DNA from: a virus
Virus record (IMG/VR): IMGVR_UViG_3300047318_000496
Location: 1-22,927 of that record
Strand: one strand, 5' to 3'
DNA: 22,927 nucleotides
In this document: piece by piece, positions 13,761 through 20,104 of the stretch
Position numbering within the stretch: the stretch's first letter is position 1
Layout of the letters: the number at the start of each line of letters is the position of its first letter
Notes under the pieces: model-generated
Told to the model about the DNA's origin: nothing
Databases searched by the model: none
Seen by the model: the letters and a program-made list of their open reading frames with translations, nothing else
Position numbers and translations under genes: made by a program

Positions 13761-14788
13761 GCGGAGAACTCCTCACGGACGGAACGGGGGATGTTGATGC
13801 GGCGGCTGACGCGGTCCTCGACGCACGCCTCGTAGGCGTCCGGGAACTCCTCGCGGAGCCGGGCACGGTCGACGTACTCGCGGGACTCCTCGTCGTAGGA
13901 GAAGGCCGGGCGGTCGTTGTAGAACGCCGCCTCACGGCCGCCGAGGTGGCCGATGAGCTTGGCCTTCGCCGCGTTCTTGGCCTTCTTCGCGGCGGACTCG
14001 GCGGCGGCCTGCGCGATGTAGTCGGCGAGGTCGTCCTGTGCGTCGCCGTCGCGGTCGATCTCGACGTAGCCCGAGCGCTCCGGATGCAGCTGCTCGTACA
14101 GATCGAGCAGCGGGCCCGGCTCCTCGTCGCCGGTCAGCAGCGGCGGGCGCCGGTCGGCAATCTGCTGCCACGCCTGCGCGCCGGCCGCGCGGAGGTCGGC
14201 GATCAACTGGGCGTGGTCGGCGGCGCGTACGACGAACTGCCGGTAGTCGTTACCGCCGATCAGCACCGCGACGTGGATGTGGTCGTAGCCGGTGGTGTCG
14301 GCCTGCCACAGGGTCTGCACGAGGACGTCGTCAGCGACGCCCTTGCGGAACTGGCCGGCCTTCATCTTGTCGCGGCACTTGATCTCGACGGCGCACCGCT
14401 CGGTGACGTCGGTGGAGGTCGGGCAGCGAAGGACGCGGCGGTCGAGGGTGCACATCTCCCACGGCCGGTCGGTGTTGGCGACGAGGCCGACGCGCTGGAC
14501 GACGCTGCGGTTCCTCCGCGCCCACTCGCGGGCGACGGTGTCCTCGATGGCCCGGCCCCACAGGGCGGGTTCGGAGTCGTCGCCTTCGAGGGGCAGTCCG
14601 CCGGTCTTGTCGTGCCAGACGGAGAGGGCGTTGCCGTAGCGGCTGATGCCGAGGATCGCGGCGACGTCGGAGCTGCCGAGGCCGTTGCGGCGGGCGGTGA
14701 GCCAGTCGGCGCGGTCGGCGGTGGCGGGGAGGATGAGGCGGCCGGTGGGGGTGACCCGGCGGCCGGTGGCCTGTGTGGCGGTCGTCAT
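13757..14788 (-). CDS. YqaJ-family phage recombination exonuclease
   Basis: 343 aa from ATG 14788 (TGATG). The lambda-exonuclease/YqaJ fold shows WLTARRNGLGSSDVAAILGI (29-48), GRAIEDTVAREWARR (E82), D116 in CTLDRRVL, E135-x-K137 in AVEIKCRD, and Q162 in TLWQADTTGYDHIHVAVLIG. D116, E135 and K137 are the catalytic PD-(D/E)xK residues. The enzyme resects 5' ends of double-stranded DNA, giving substrate for the ERF annealing protein next door. C-terminal part is helical with an Ala/Lys-rich segment. Confidence 0.88.
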   Translation of the reverse strand: MTTATQATGRRVTPTGRLILPATADRADWLTARRNGLGSSDVAAILGISRYGNALSVWHDKTGGLPLEGDDSEPALWGRAIEDTVAREWARRNRSVVQRVGLVANTDRPWEMCTLDRRVLRCPTSTDVTERCAVEIKCRDKMKAGQFRKGVADDVLVQTLWQADTTGYDHIHVAVLIGGNDYRQFVVRAADHAQLIADLRAAGAQAWQQIADRRPPLLTGDEEPGPLLDLYEQLHPERSGYVEIDRDGDAQDDLADYIAQAAAESAAKKAKNAAKAKLIGHLGGREAAFYNDRPAFSYDEESREYVDRARLREEFPDAYEACVEDRVSRRINIPRSVREEFSA

Positions 14789-15066
14789 CAGGCGGTGCCG
14801 CCCTTCGCGGTGTAGGTGTAGAAGCGGCGGGCCGGGGCGTCGTGCCGCTCCAGGTGGCCGCCGGAGTGCAGGGCTGCGAGGTCGCGGCGGATCGTCGAGC
14901 GGTAGATGTGCCGGTGGCCGAGGAGGCGCCGGTAGGTGTGCTTGACGAGGCCGACGGTCCACTCGCCGCGTTCGGTGCGGATGGTGTGGAGGAGGAGCTG
15001 TCGGCGGTCGATCCGGCGGGGGCCGGCGGCCGGGACCGAAGTCCCGGCCTGCGCGGTGTTCGTCAC
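14788..15066 (-). CDS. Winged-helix-like protein, 92 aa
   Basis: GTG 15066 overlaps the upstream stop (GTGA). Residues 18-75 (RIDRRQLLLHTIRTERGEWT, VGLVKHTYRRLL, STIRRDLAALHSGGHLERH) look like a winged helix with recognition helix STIRRDLAALHSG and wing residues 72-87. No effector domain. Probably a small DNA-binding regulator or a structural helper for the recombination genes that follow. Confidence 0.72.
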   Translation of the reverse strand: MTNTAQAGTSVPAAGPRRIDRRQLLLHTIRTERGEWTVGLVKHTYRRLLGHRHIYRSTIRRDLAALHSGGHLERHDAPARRFYTYTAKGGTA

Positions 15067-16040
15067 AGGGCATCGCCCCGCTCTTCCGCCTCGACGGCGG
15101 CGGTGTTGCGGGCGTCGTCCTCGGCGTCGAGCCGGAACTCGGCGTCGCGGTCCATCTCGTACAGCTCGTCGGCGCTGTGCGCGTCCTCGATGGAGCCGTG
15201 GTCGTCGTAGTTGTCGTATCCGGCGACGGCCCACTGTTCGGTCTGGCGGTCCCAGATCACGGACCAGGCGGTGTGGTCGGTGAGGGTGCCGTCGATGTCG
15301 ATGCCGACGTGCATTCCGGCGGCGGCGCTGGCGTTGAGGGCGTCGGCGATGGCCTGCCAGTACGAGCGCTCGGTGCGGGGTGCGGGCTGGGTGGTCTCGC
15401 CGACGTCGGTGATGTCGGTCCAGCCGTCGAGGTCGTCCGAGTCCTCGGGCGCCCACGTGCTGATGCAGGGCTCCCTGCGCCAGCCGAACGCGATCGGGTA
15501 GCTGCCGCCCGGTGCGGTGGCGACGTGCTCGACGAGGAACTCGATGAGGTGGCCGTGGTGCTGGCGGGTGTAGGTGTGGTCGGGCTGGAAGAAGTTGGCG
15601 GGCTGGGTGGTCTCGCCGCTCGGCGCGGTGACCGTCCCGACCTGCCCGGCGTCGGCCATGCGGCGCAGCTCGTCGCCGATGGCCCTGGCCATGGTGTGCG
15701 GGCCGATGATGCCTGCGGCCTTCATCGCGTCCCAGTCGGGGAAGCGGCCGAGGAAGGTGGCCGCGATGCTGGCAGCCTCGTGCAGTACCTCGTTGCGGGT
15801 GACGACCCCGGCCACGTTGTCCGGGCGGACCGCGCCGCGTGCGAGCTTCGACGCCATCGCGTCAACGGCGTCGGCCTGCGCCTGGCGCTGCTTGCCGCCA
15901 GCGGAGCGGAACTCCTTGGCCTTCTTGCCCAGCCACGCCACGATCTCAGCGTCGCGCTCGGTGATCAGGGCGTCGGCCAGCCGGTTCGCTTCCGCCCGGT
16001 CGATGACGGTCGAGTTGATCAGGTCGTCGCGGGCGGTCAT
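15063..16040 (-). CDS. Modular hypothetical protein with FFQPDHTY domain, 325 aa
   Basis: ATG 16040 overlaps the upstream stop (ATGA). Three parts are visible: a helical N-terminal region (1-135); a module after GETTQPA containing FFQPDHTYTRQHHGHLIEFL and YPIAFGWRREP (142-212), of a type I recall in many Streptomyces phage proteins; and after a second GETTQPA (214-220) a C-terminal region with GIDIDGTLTDHTAWSVIWD (246-264). DIDGTLTD resembles HAD motif I, but no other HAD motif is clear, so a phosphatase call is not justified. The C-terminus is very acidic. The two GETTQPA copies are encoded by an exact 21-bp direct repeat, suggesting module shuffling. Confidence 0.72.
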   Translation of the reverse strand: MTARDDLINSTVIDRAEANRLADALITERDAEIVAWLGKKAKEFRSAGGKQRQAQADAVDAMASKLARGAVRPDNVAGVVTRNEVLHEAASIAATFLGRFPDWDAMKAAGIIGPHTMARAIGDELRRMADAGQVGTVTAPSGETTQPANFFQPDHTYTRQHHGHLIEFLVEHVATAPGGSYPIAFGWRREPCISTWAPEDSDDLDGWTDITDVGETTQPAPRTERSYWQAIADALNASAAAGMHVGIDIDGTLTDHTAWSVIWDRQTEQWAVAGYDNYDDHGSIEDAHSADELYEMDRDAEFRLDAEDDARNTAAVEAEERGDAL

Positions 16041-16288
16041 GCGGCACCTCGGATCTGTGCGGGCAGCAGCTGCTGCACGGCGCGCTGCTGGACGCGGCGG
16101 GACGGGTGCGGGGAGCAGGCCGCGCAGCCGGAGCGGTCGGTGTGCGGGCGGTGGAGGGGGCAGCAGCCGGTGTCCTCCAGGGAGGTCGTGAGCTGCATGT
16201 CCTCGGGGATGCCGCAGTCCGTGTCGTGGACCACGAAGGTGTCGCTGTAGTCGCAGGTGCCGGAGCAGTCCGGGTCGCGGGGCCTCAT
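16037..16288 (-). CDS. Cysteine-rich miniprotein, 83 aa
   Basis: ATG 16288 overlaps the upstream stop (ATGA) and replaces longer frames that lie in the previous gene. Cysteines in CSGTCDYSD, DTDCGIPED, GCCPLHRPHTDRSGCAAC (eight Cys, several His) suggest two zinc sites; the C-terminus is basic and Gln-rich. No known function. Confidence 0.7.
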   Translation of the reverse strand: MRPRDPDCSGTCDYSDTFVVHDTDCGIPEDMQLTTSLEDTGCCPLHRPHTDRSGCAACSPHPSRRVQQRAVQQLLPAQIRGAA

Positions 16289-16800
16289 GCGGTCACCTCG
16301 TGGCGGTCGTCGAGGTTCCGGCACGCCGTCGAGCAGTACGGGGAGCCCGGCTGGGCCGGACGCGGGCACTGCGAGCAGCCCGGCCGCTCGCTCTCGGCGA
16401 CGGCCAACTGCTCGACGACGAACGAGCCGCCGTTGTTGAAGCCGACGACGATGTGGCCGCGCATCGACTCCAGGTCGACGAAGACCTCAACCTCACGGGA
16501 GGCGAGGTACGGGCGGACGTCCTTCATGACGTGCTCGGCCAGGCCGTCGGCACCGATGGCCCACACGGTGAGCGGCGCGGGGGCCGGGCTGCCGTTGCGT
16601 CCGCCGTGGCGGCCGACGCGGTCGTACGTCACGCGGAACTGGGTCTGCGTGGCGCCGGGGCTGGCGGCCATCTCGTCGAGCGACGGGGTGACGATCGCCT
16701 GCTCGGGGTCGCGGGGCTCGTGGCGCCCGGCCTGCCAGTCCGGGCCCACGGACATGGCCAGTTCGGTCATGTACTGCTCGGTGATGTGGCGGTCAGGCAT
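16285..16800 (-). CDS. Hypothetical protein with C-terminal zinc ribbon, 171 aa
   Basis: ATG 16800 overlaps the upstream gene by 8 nt. The first 135 residues form an alpha/beta region (TQTQFRVTYDRVG, TVWAIGADGLAEHVMKDVRP, EVEVFVDLESMRGHIVVGFN) without a known motif. The C-terminus carries C142-x2-C145 and C156-x3-C160, a compact zinc ribbon. Possibly a nucleic-acid-binding accessory protein. Confidence 0.7.
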   Translation of the reverse strand: MPDRHITEQYMTELAMSVGPDWQAGRHEPRDPEQAIVTPSLDEMAASPGATQTQFRVTYDRVGRHGGRNGSPAPAPLTVWAIGADGLAEHVMKDVRPYLASREVEVFVDLESMRGHIVVGFNNGGSFVVEQLAVAESERPGCSQCPRPAQPGSPYCSTACRNLDDRHEVTA

Positions 16801-17248
16801 GGTGGTCCCCGTTCGTGGTGGTGGTGCGGGAGGACCGGCGGGTGGTCAACCGCATGGCTTCGTCGCCGGATAGCGGCGTCATCCACAGGCCAAGCAGGTG
16901 GTCGTGCATGCAGCAGTCATCCGCCTCGCACCGCCACGGGTTGACGCGGGGCGCGAGCGGCATCTGCTGCCACGGCTCGACGCAGCGGCACACGGCCTTG
17001 TAGGCGTTCCGCCGGGCCCGCATGCGGGCGAGGATCTGGCGCTCGGTCGGCTGCTCCCACGGGTGGATGCCTCGGCCGGGCAGCCACTGCCGCCCGTGAT
17101 GGCCGTGCTCGGCACCGCACCAGCGGCAGCCGTACGGCGTCGGCGGGGTGCCGTCGGGCCAGCGGATGTGGCCGTGCAGCATGCCCGTGGCCGCGTCGCG
17201 GCGGCCGTAGCCCTGGAGGTGCTTCGTCGGGTCGTGGGTGGCGGCCAT
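16793..17248 (-). CDS. Cys/His-rich protein, 151 aa
   Basis: ATG 17248 shares its A with the previous TGA (TGATG) and has GGGGGTGG about 6 nt upstream, so it is preferred over GTG 17254. C41-x2-C44 with H48/H50/H51 (CRWCGAEHGHHGR), C87/C89 and C107, C112, C113 with H115/H117 point to up to three metal sites. The WLPGRGIHPWEQPTERQILA stretch (55-74) is conserved in similar actinophage proteins I recall. Function unknown. Confidence 0.72.
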   Translation of the reverse strand: MAATHDPTKHLQGYGRRDAATGMLHGHIRWPDGTPPTPYGCRWCGAEHGHHGRQWLPGRGIHPWEQPTERQILARMRARRNAYKAVCRCVEPWQQMPLAPRVNPWRCEADDCCMHDHLLGLWMTPLSGDEAMRLTTRRSSRTTTTNGDHHA

Positions 17249-17490
17249 CAGCACCCACCCCCAGCCGTCGGGCGATACGTGAAGGGCGGCAGCGGTGACG
17301 AGGGGTCGCGGTGACGGCCGGTCGGCATCGGCTGCGGCATGATCAGCGAGGCGATCGCCTCACGACCCGGATCAGTCACCGTCGGGCGCGGGCCCGGCCG
17401 GTGGTTCATCGCGGCGCAGAACAGGAACCACGCCAGCAGCAGGGCCATCAGACCCGTGAGGAACAGAAGGTCACTCGCCACGGGGCTCAC
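17248..17490 (-). CDS. Small membrane protein, 80 aa
   Basis: GTG 17490 (or 17481) is inside the previous small gene, so they overlap by about 20 nt in different frames. Residues 7-27 (DLLFLTGLMALLLAWFLFCA) form one strong membrane helix; the tail is Pro/Arg-rich and soluble. It is paired with the membrane peptide just upstream, reminiscent of overlapping two-gene holin or Rz arrangements, but its early-operon position does not support a lysis role. Confidence 0.65.
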   Translation of the reverse strand: MSPVASDLLFLTGLMALLLAWFLFCAAMNHRPGPRPTVTDPGREAIASLIMPQPMPTGRHRDPSSPLPPFTYRPTAGGGC

Positions 17491-17593
17491 CCCCACGCCG
17501 CCAGTCCCGCAGCCGGCACGCAACCCACAGGCCGCCACCGACCAGCGCGGACGGGCCGAACACGATCGCGACGACGACCAGGAAGGTGCTCAC
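17471..17593 (-). CDS. 40-residue membrane peptide
   Basis: GTG 17593 overlaps the coiled-coil gene stop (GTGA). Residues 3-26 (TFLVVVAIVFGPSALVGGGL) make one membrane helix, followed by a basic, Arg-rich tail. It is too short for most gene finders, but the overlap on both sides and GC3 bias support it. Function unknown. Confidence 0.6.
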   Translation of the reverse strand: MSTFLVVVAIVFGPSALVGGGLWVACRLRDWRRGGEPRGE

Positions 17594-18063
17594 GAGGCGC
17601 CCTCCTCAACCCGGGGGTGCGCGACACCCGGCAGCGGAAACGCCGTGTCCGGGTCCGCGTCCAACCAGTCGTGCGCAACCTCGGGGTGACCGGCGGCGAG
17701 CAGAGCCTGGCGCATCTCCTCGAACTCGACGGCCCGCAACTCGGCGATCCTGGTGCGGAGCTTGGCGTTCTCCACCTGCACGTCGTGCAGCACGACGTTC
17801 CGCTCAGCCCGCTCCGACTCCAGGGCGGCGACCCGAGCCCGCAGCCGCGCCCCGTACTCCGCGCGGCCCCGCGCCTCCGCCTGGAGACCCTTGATACTCA
17901 TCTGCTGCCGAACAGCCACCGACGACCACAACGACCGCAGCCGCTCAACCTCGGCCAGCAACTCCCGCAGGGCCCGCGACCACGTACCCGGAGCCGGATG
18001 CGGAGCCGCAGCCACAGACGCGCGGATCTCGGCCAGACGCTCAGTGCTCATGGGGGCGTTCAC
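17590..18063 (-). CDS. Coiled-coil protein, 157 aa
   Basis: GTG 18063 overlaps the upstream stop (GTGA); ATG 18051 is a possible alternative. Residues 28-116 contain heptad repeats (LRELLAEVERLRSLW ... RLRARVAALESERAERNVVL, ENAKLRTRIAELRAVEFEEM), a long coiled coil, followed by a soluble acidic tail. Such proteins are frequent in Streptomyces phage early regions with no assigned role. Confidence 0.72.
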   Translation of the reverse strand: MNAPMSTERLAEIRASVAAAPHPAPGTWSRALRELLAEVERLRSLWSSVAVRQQMSIKGLQAEARGRAEYGARLRARVAALESERAERNVVLHDVQVENAKLRTRIAELRAVEFEEMRQALLAAGHPEVAHDWLDADPDTAFPLPGVAHPRVEEGAS

Positions 18064-18332
18064 GCCGCATCACCCACAGCGGGCAGCTCGGTGCCGAAGA
18101 TGGCCTCAAGCTCCATGCGAGTCGACATCACGTACTTCGGGCACTTCGCCGGGTCCACGCCGTCGATCACGAACAGCGCCGCCCCGTTCCTGACGTGCTC
18201 GGTGACGCGCCAGACCTTGCCATTCGGGGCGACCAAGTCACCGGGCAGCGCCGGGGCGTCCGCCGCCGGGAAGGTGGCCACGGGGATGGTCCGGTCGGTA
18301 CGGCCGGGGTGGACAGTAGGATCGATGCTCAT
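18060..18332 (-). CDS. Hypothetical protein, 90 aa
   Basis: ATG 18332 is preferred to ATG 18350 because GAGG lies 6 nt upstream of it. The body is beta-rich (DLVAPNGKVWRVTEHVRNGA, ALFVIDGVDPAKCPKYVMS), like a small SH3-type barrel, ending in an acidic helix. It has no known motif. An 86-bp gap upstream with a weak imperfect hairpin separates it from the early regulator pair. Confidence 0.68.
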   Translation of the reverse strand: MSIDPTVHPGRTDRTIPVATFPAADAPALPGDLVAPNGKVWRVTEHVRNGAALFVIDGVDPAKCPKYVMSTRMELEAIFGTELPAVGDAA

Positions 18333-18418
18333 GGTGAGCCTCGCTTTCATTGGTTGAGCGGGGATTGCCAGGTGGGTCGCTCCAGGCCGGGCAGGTTGGG
18401 AGCGGCCCGCATTCGTTC

Positions 18419-18604
18419 TCAGGCGGCGACGTCAGCGGCCTCTGCCGCAGTGATGGGCCGGCCGCCCGGATTGGCGAAGATCAGCCGCAACCTCGCCAGG
18501 AGCTCGGGCGTCGGGGGTGCGGCTGCAATGGCCCTGCGGGCCTGTGCGCGGGCGTCCTCGATGGCGGCGTCACCGAGGATGGCGCGGCGCTCTTCGGGGG
18601 TCAT
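18419..18604 (-). CDS. Small helical protein cotranscribed with Cro-like gene, 61 aa
   Basis: ATG 18604 overlaps the Cro-like stop (ATGA). The peptide is Ala/Arg-rich and helical (EERRAILGDAAIEDARAQAR, PELLARLRLIF), ending in AAEAADVAA. As the second gene of the lytic-side operon it could assist or oppose the switch proteins; no motif shows this. Confidence 0.65.
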   Translation of the reverse strand: MTPEERRAILGDAAIEDARAQARRAIAAAPPTPELLARLRLIFANPGGRPITAAEAADVAA

Positions 18605-18855
18605 ACGGTGACCTCGATGCCCTGATCTGCATCGATGTCGGTGTCGTCGTCCGTTTCGGTCATCAGGTGCTCGACGCTGACTCCGTAGGCCCTGGCGAAG
18701 CGGAGGATCGAATTTAGGTCAGGCTGTGCTTCCTGCTTGAGGATGCGGTAGACGGAGCTTTCGGCCACTCCAGTGCGCTTGTGGATGGCGTATCCGCTCG
18801 TGTCGCCCTTAGTGCTAGCGACCTTGCGGAGCGTGTCGACGCACAGGCGGGACAT
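18601..18855 (-). CDS. Cro-like XRE-family regulator, 84 aa
   Basis: Helix-turn-helix residues 18-62 (DTSGYAIHKRTGVAESSVYR, ILKQEAQPDLNSILRFARA, YGVSVEHLM) are of the XRE/lambda-Cro type; the tail is acidic. ATG 18855 follows an 11-nt perfect match to the 16S anti-Shine-Dalgarno (GGAGGTGATCC), the strongest ribosome site in the window. An operator half-site (CTCCCT, 18863-18868) overlaps that site. It is first in the long leftward operon and faces the repressor-like gene at 19090, so it probably sets the lytic state. Confidence 0.82.
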   Translation of the reverse strand: MSRLCVDTLRKVASTKGDTSGYAIHKRTGVAESSVYRILKQEAQPDLNSILRFARAYGVSVEHLMTETDDDTDIDADQGIEVTV

Positions 18856-18893
18856 GGATCACCTCCCTTGAATGCTGGTGAGGGAGGGTTTCG

Positions 18894-18905
18894 CCCTCAC
18901 GAGGG
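18894..18905. promoter_or_regulatory. Operator A (CCCT-N4-AGGG)
   Basis: CCCT CACG AGGG, a short palindrome at the start point of the leftward early promoter. Same spacing as operators B and D but shorter arms. Confidence 0.5.
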
Positions 18906-18907
18906 AG

Positions 18908-18936
18908 ACATTACGCGCAATATCCCTCCCTCGCAA
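18908..18936 (-). promoter_or_regulatory. Leftward early promoter
   Basis: On the minus strand TTGCGA (18931-18936), 17-bp spacer, TAATGT (18908-18913). Start point about 18901, giving a 46-nt leader to ATG 18855. One operator covers the -35 (18926-18941) and another the start point (18894-18905). Confidence 0.6.
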
Positions 18937-18941
18937 GGGAG
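18926..18941. promoter_or_regulatory. Operator B (CTCCCT-N4-AGGGAG)
   Basis: CTCCCT CGCA AGGGAG, perfect 6-bp arms, overlapping the -35 box of the leftward promoter. Confidence 0.65.
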
Positions 18942-19034
18942 CTTGTGTGGTGGGAGGTAATATTTTGGAATCAGACATGTGTTCGGCTACTGACGTACGC
19001 TGCGGAAACAGTCGACCATGGCTTGACCTGCATG

Positions 19035-19050
19035 CTTGCGCGCAAGGGAG
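19035..19050. promoter_or_regulatory. Operator C (one good half)
   Basis: CTTGCG CGCA AGGGAG: the right half CGCAAGGGAG is identical to operator B, the left half is degenerate. It lies just upstream of the repressor promoter. Confidence 0.45.
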
Positions 19051-19053
19051 GTC

Positions 19054-19083
19054 GTGACTACTCCCTCGCTAGGGAGTTATGGT
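19054..19083 (+). promoter_or_regulatory. Rightward repressor promoter, leaderless
   Basis: GTGACT (19054-19059), 18-bp spacer containing operator D, TATGGT (19078-19083), then 6 nt to ATG 19090. No ribosome site, so the mRNA is probably leaderless. Confidence 0.58.
19061..19076. promoter_or_regulatory. Operator D (CTCCCT-N4-AGGGAG)
   Basis: CTCCCT CGCT AGGGAG, arms extended by one more pair (A 19060, T 19077). It fills the spacer between -35 and -10 of the rightward promoter, so bound protein would block RNA polymerase. Confidence 0.65.
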
Positions 19084-19089
19084 GCGTCC

Positions 19090-19533
19090 ATGACCGCCGA
19101 CGCACCCCCCACGCGCGCGCAACGCTTCGCCGCCGCCGTCAAACCCGCAGCACACCGGGCTGGTTACACCGGCCACGGCGCGAACGCGCGCCTCGCCCGC
19201 GATACCGGGATCACCGAGAGCACCATCAGCCGCATGATGCTCGGCCAGACCATTCCGGACCCCAAGTTCTTCGAGCCGCTCGCACGCGTTCTCGACCTCA
19301 ACCCGCTCGAACTGCTGGTCGAAGCCGGAATCATCTCAAACGAAACCCTTCGGTCACTGTCCGAAACTCGGCCCTCACAGGTACGCTCACCTTTCACCCC
19401 TGAAGAGGCGGCGACCGAACTGGGCTTCACCGATCCGGTGAGTCGGGAGATGTACTTCGCCATGGTCGAACGCCTCAAGCGCCGCCCGCACGATCAGACA
19501 GGCAGCGAGGGGGGCGCGGCGGCGGAGGCATAG
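19090..19533 (+). CDS. XRE-family repressor-like protein, 147 aa
   Basis: Residues 11-75 contain a helix-turn-helix (NARLARDTGITESTISRMML, GQTIPDPKFFEPLARVL, DLNPLELLVEAG). After residue 95 there is a second helical region (FTPEEAATELGFTDPVSREM) that may dimerise. ATG 19090 is chosen because a -10 box ends 6 nt before it; a longer frame to 19036 would run through the operators. It diverges from the Cro-like gene across shared operators and is coupled to a membrane protein gene, as expected for the lysogeny regulator. No autocleavage (LexA-type) domain is present, so release would not depend on RecA cleavage of this protein. Confidence 0.78.
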   Translation: MTADAPPTRAQRFAAAVKPAAHRAGYTGHGANARLARDTGITESTISRMMLGQTIPDPKFFEPLARVLDLNPLELLVEAGIISNETLRSLSETRPSQVRSPFTPEEAATELGFTDPVSREMYFAMVERLKRRPHDQTGSEGGAAAEA

Positions 19534-19534
19534 C

Positions 19535-20104
19535 GTGGGGGTGCAGGCCATGACGGGAACGAAGATGTCGACGGCAATGCGGAGCTTCACCGCACTCGCA
19601 ATCACACTCTTCGCCAGCGGAATCCTCACCACCCTCGCCGCAACGTGGGCCGACCATCCAGCCCAAGCCGCCGGCGGCAGCGCCGTTACCGTGACCGCCC
19701 TCACGATGTTTGCACTCCCCTGCATCCGGCGGTGGATCCTCGAAGCAGGGGACCTGCGCGACGTCGCCCTCGGCCAGATCGGCGAAGCCCAGAAGGAAAC
19801 GGCCCGCGCGCTGGCCGCCCAGGCCGCCGTCGAGGTCGAGCGGGGCCGCATGCGCCGGGACGCCGCCTACGACGCGCAGCGCAGCGCAGCCGCGATAGCC
19901 ACCGAGAAACGACGGCTACAAGAACAGTTCGACGCAGACCGCACAGAGATCATGTGCAACGCCTACGAGGCCGGCGTCCGGCACGCACTAGCCGGTGTCC
20001 TTGAGGCCCCTGAGCGGCCCGGAGGCAGGTCAGTGGTGCCGTTTCCGTCGCCCGCCGCACGCAGCGAGCAGCTCCAGAAGCGCGGCGTCAGCCATCCTTC
20101 CTGA
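19535..20104 (+). CDS. Two-helix membrane protein with cytoplasmic coiled coil, 189 aa
   Basis: GTG 19535 has GGAGG 6 nt upstream and starts 1 nt after the repressor stop, so the two are one operon. Membrane helices at about 16-36 (SFTALAITLFASGILTTLAA) and 47-65 (GGSAVTVTALTMFALPCI) are followed by a long charged coiled coil at 70-150. Cotranscription with the repressor implies expression during lysogeny; membrane proteins in that position often exclude superinfecting phages, which is inference here. The last 17 nt overlap the convergent integrase gene. Confidence 0.75.
   Translation: MGVQAMTGTKMSTAMRSFTALAITLFASGILTTLAATWADHPAQAAGGSAVTVTALTMFALPCIRRWILEAGDLRDVALGQIGEAQKETARALAAQAAVEVERGRMRRDAAYDAQRSAAAIATEKRRLQEQFDADRTEIMCNAYEAGVRHALAGVLEAPERPGGRSVVPFPSPAARSEQLQKRGVSHPS

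Noticed and set aside
13592-14815. 407-codon plus-strand frame
   Set aside because: Antisense to the YqaJ exonuclease, whose catalytic motifs are present on the other strand.
15270-15310. HAD phosphatase call from DIDGTLTD in the 325-aa protein
   Set aside because: Only motif I is similar; motifs II-IV are not visible and the position is near the C-terminus, leaving no room for the fold.
15810-15840. Short Gly/Cys-type hairpins inside coding regions
   Set aside because: High-GC coding DNA gives many such stems; only those in gaps between genes were kept.
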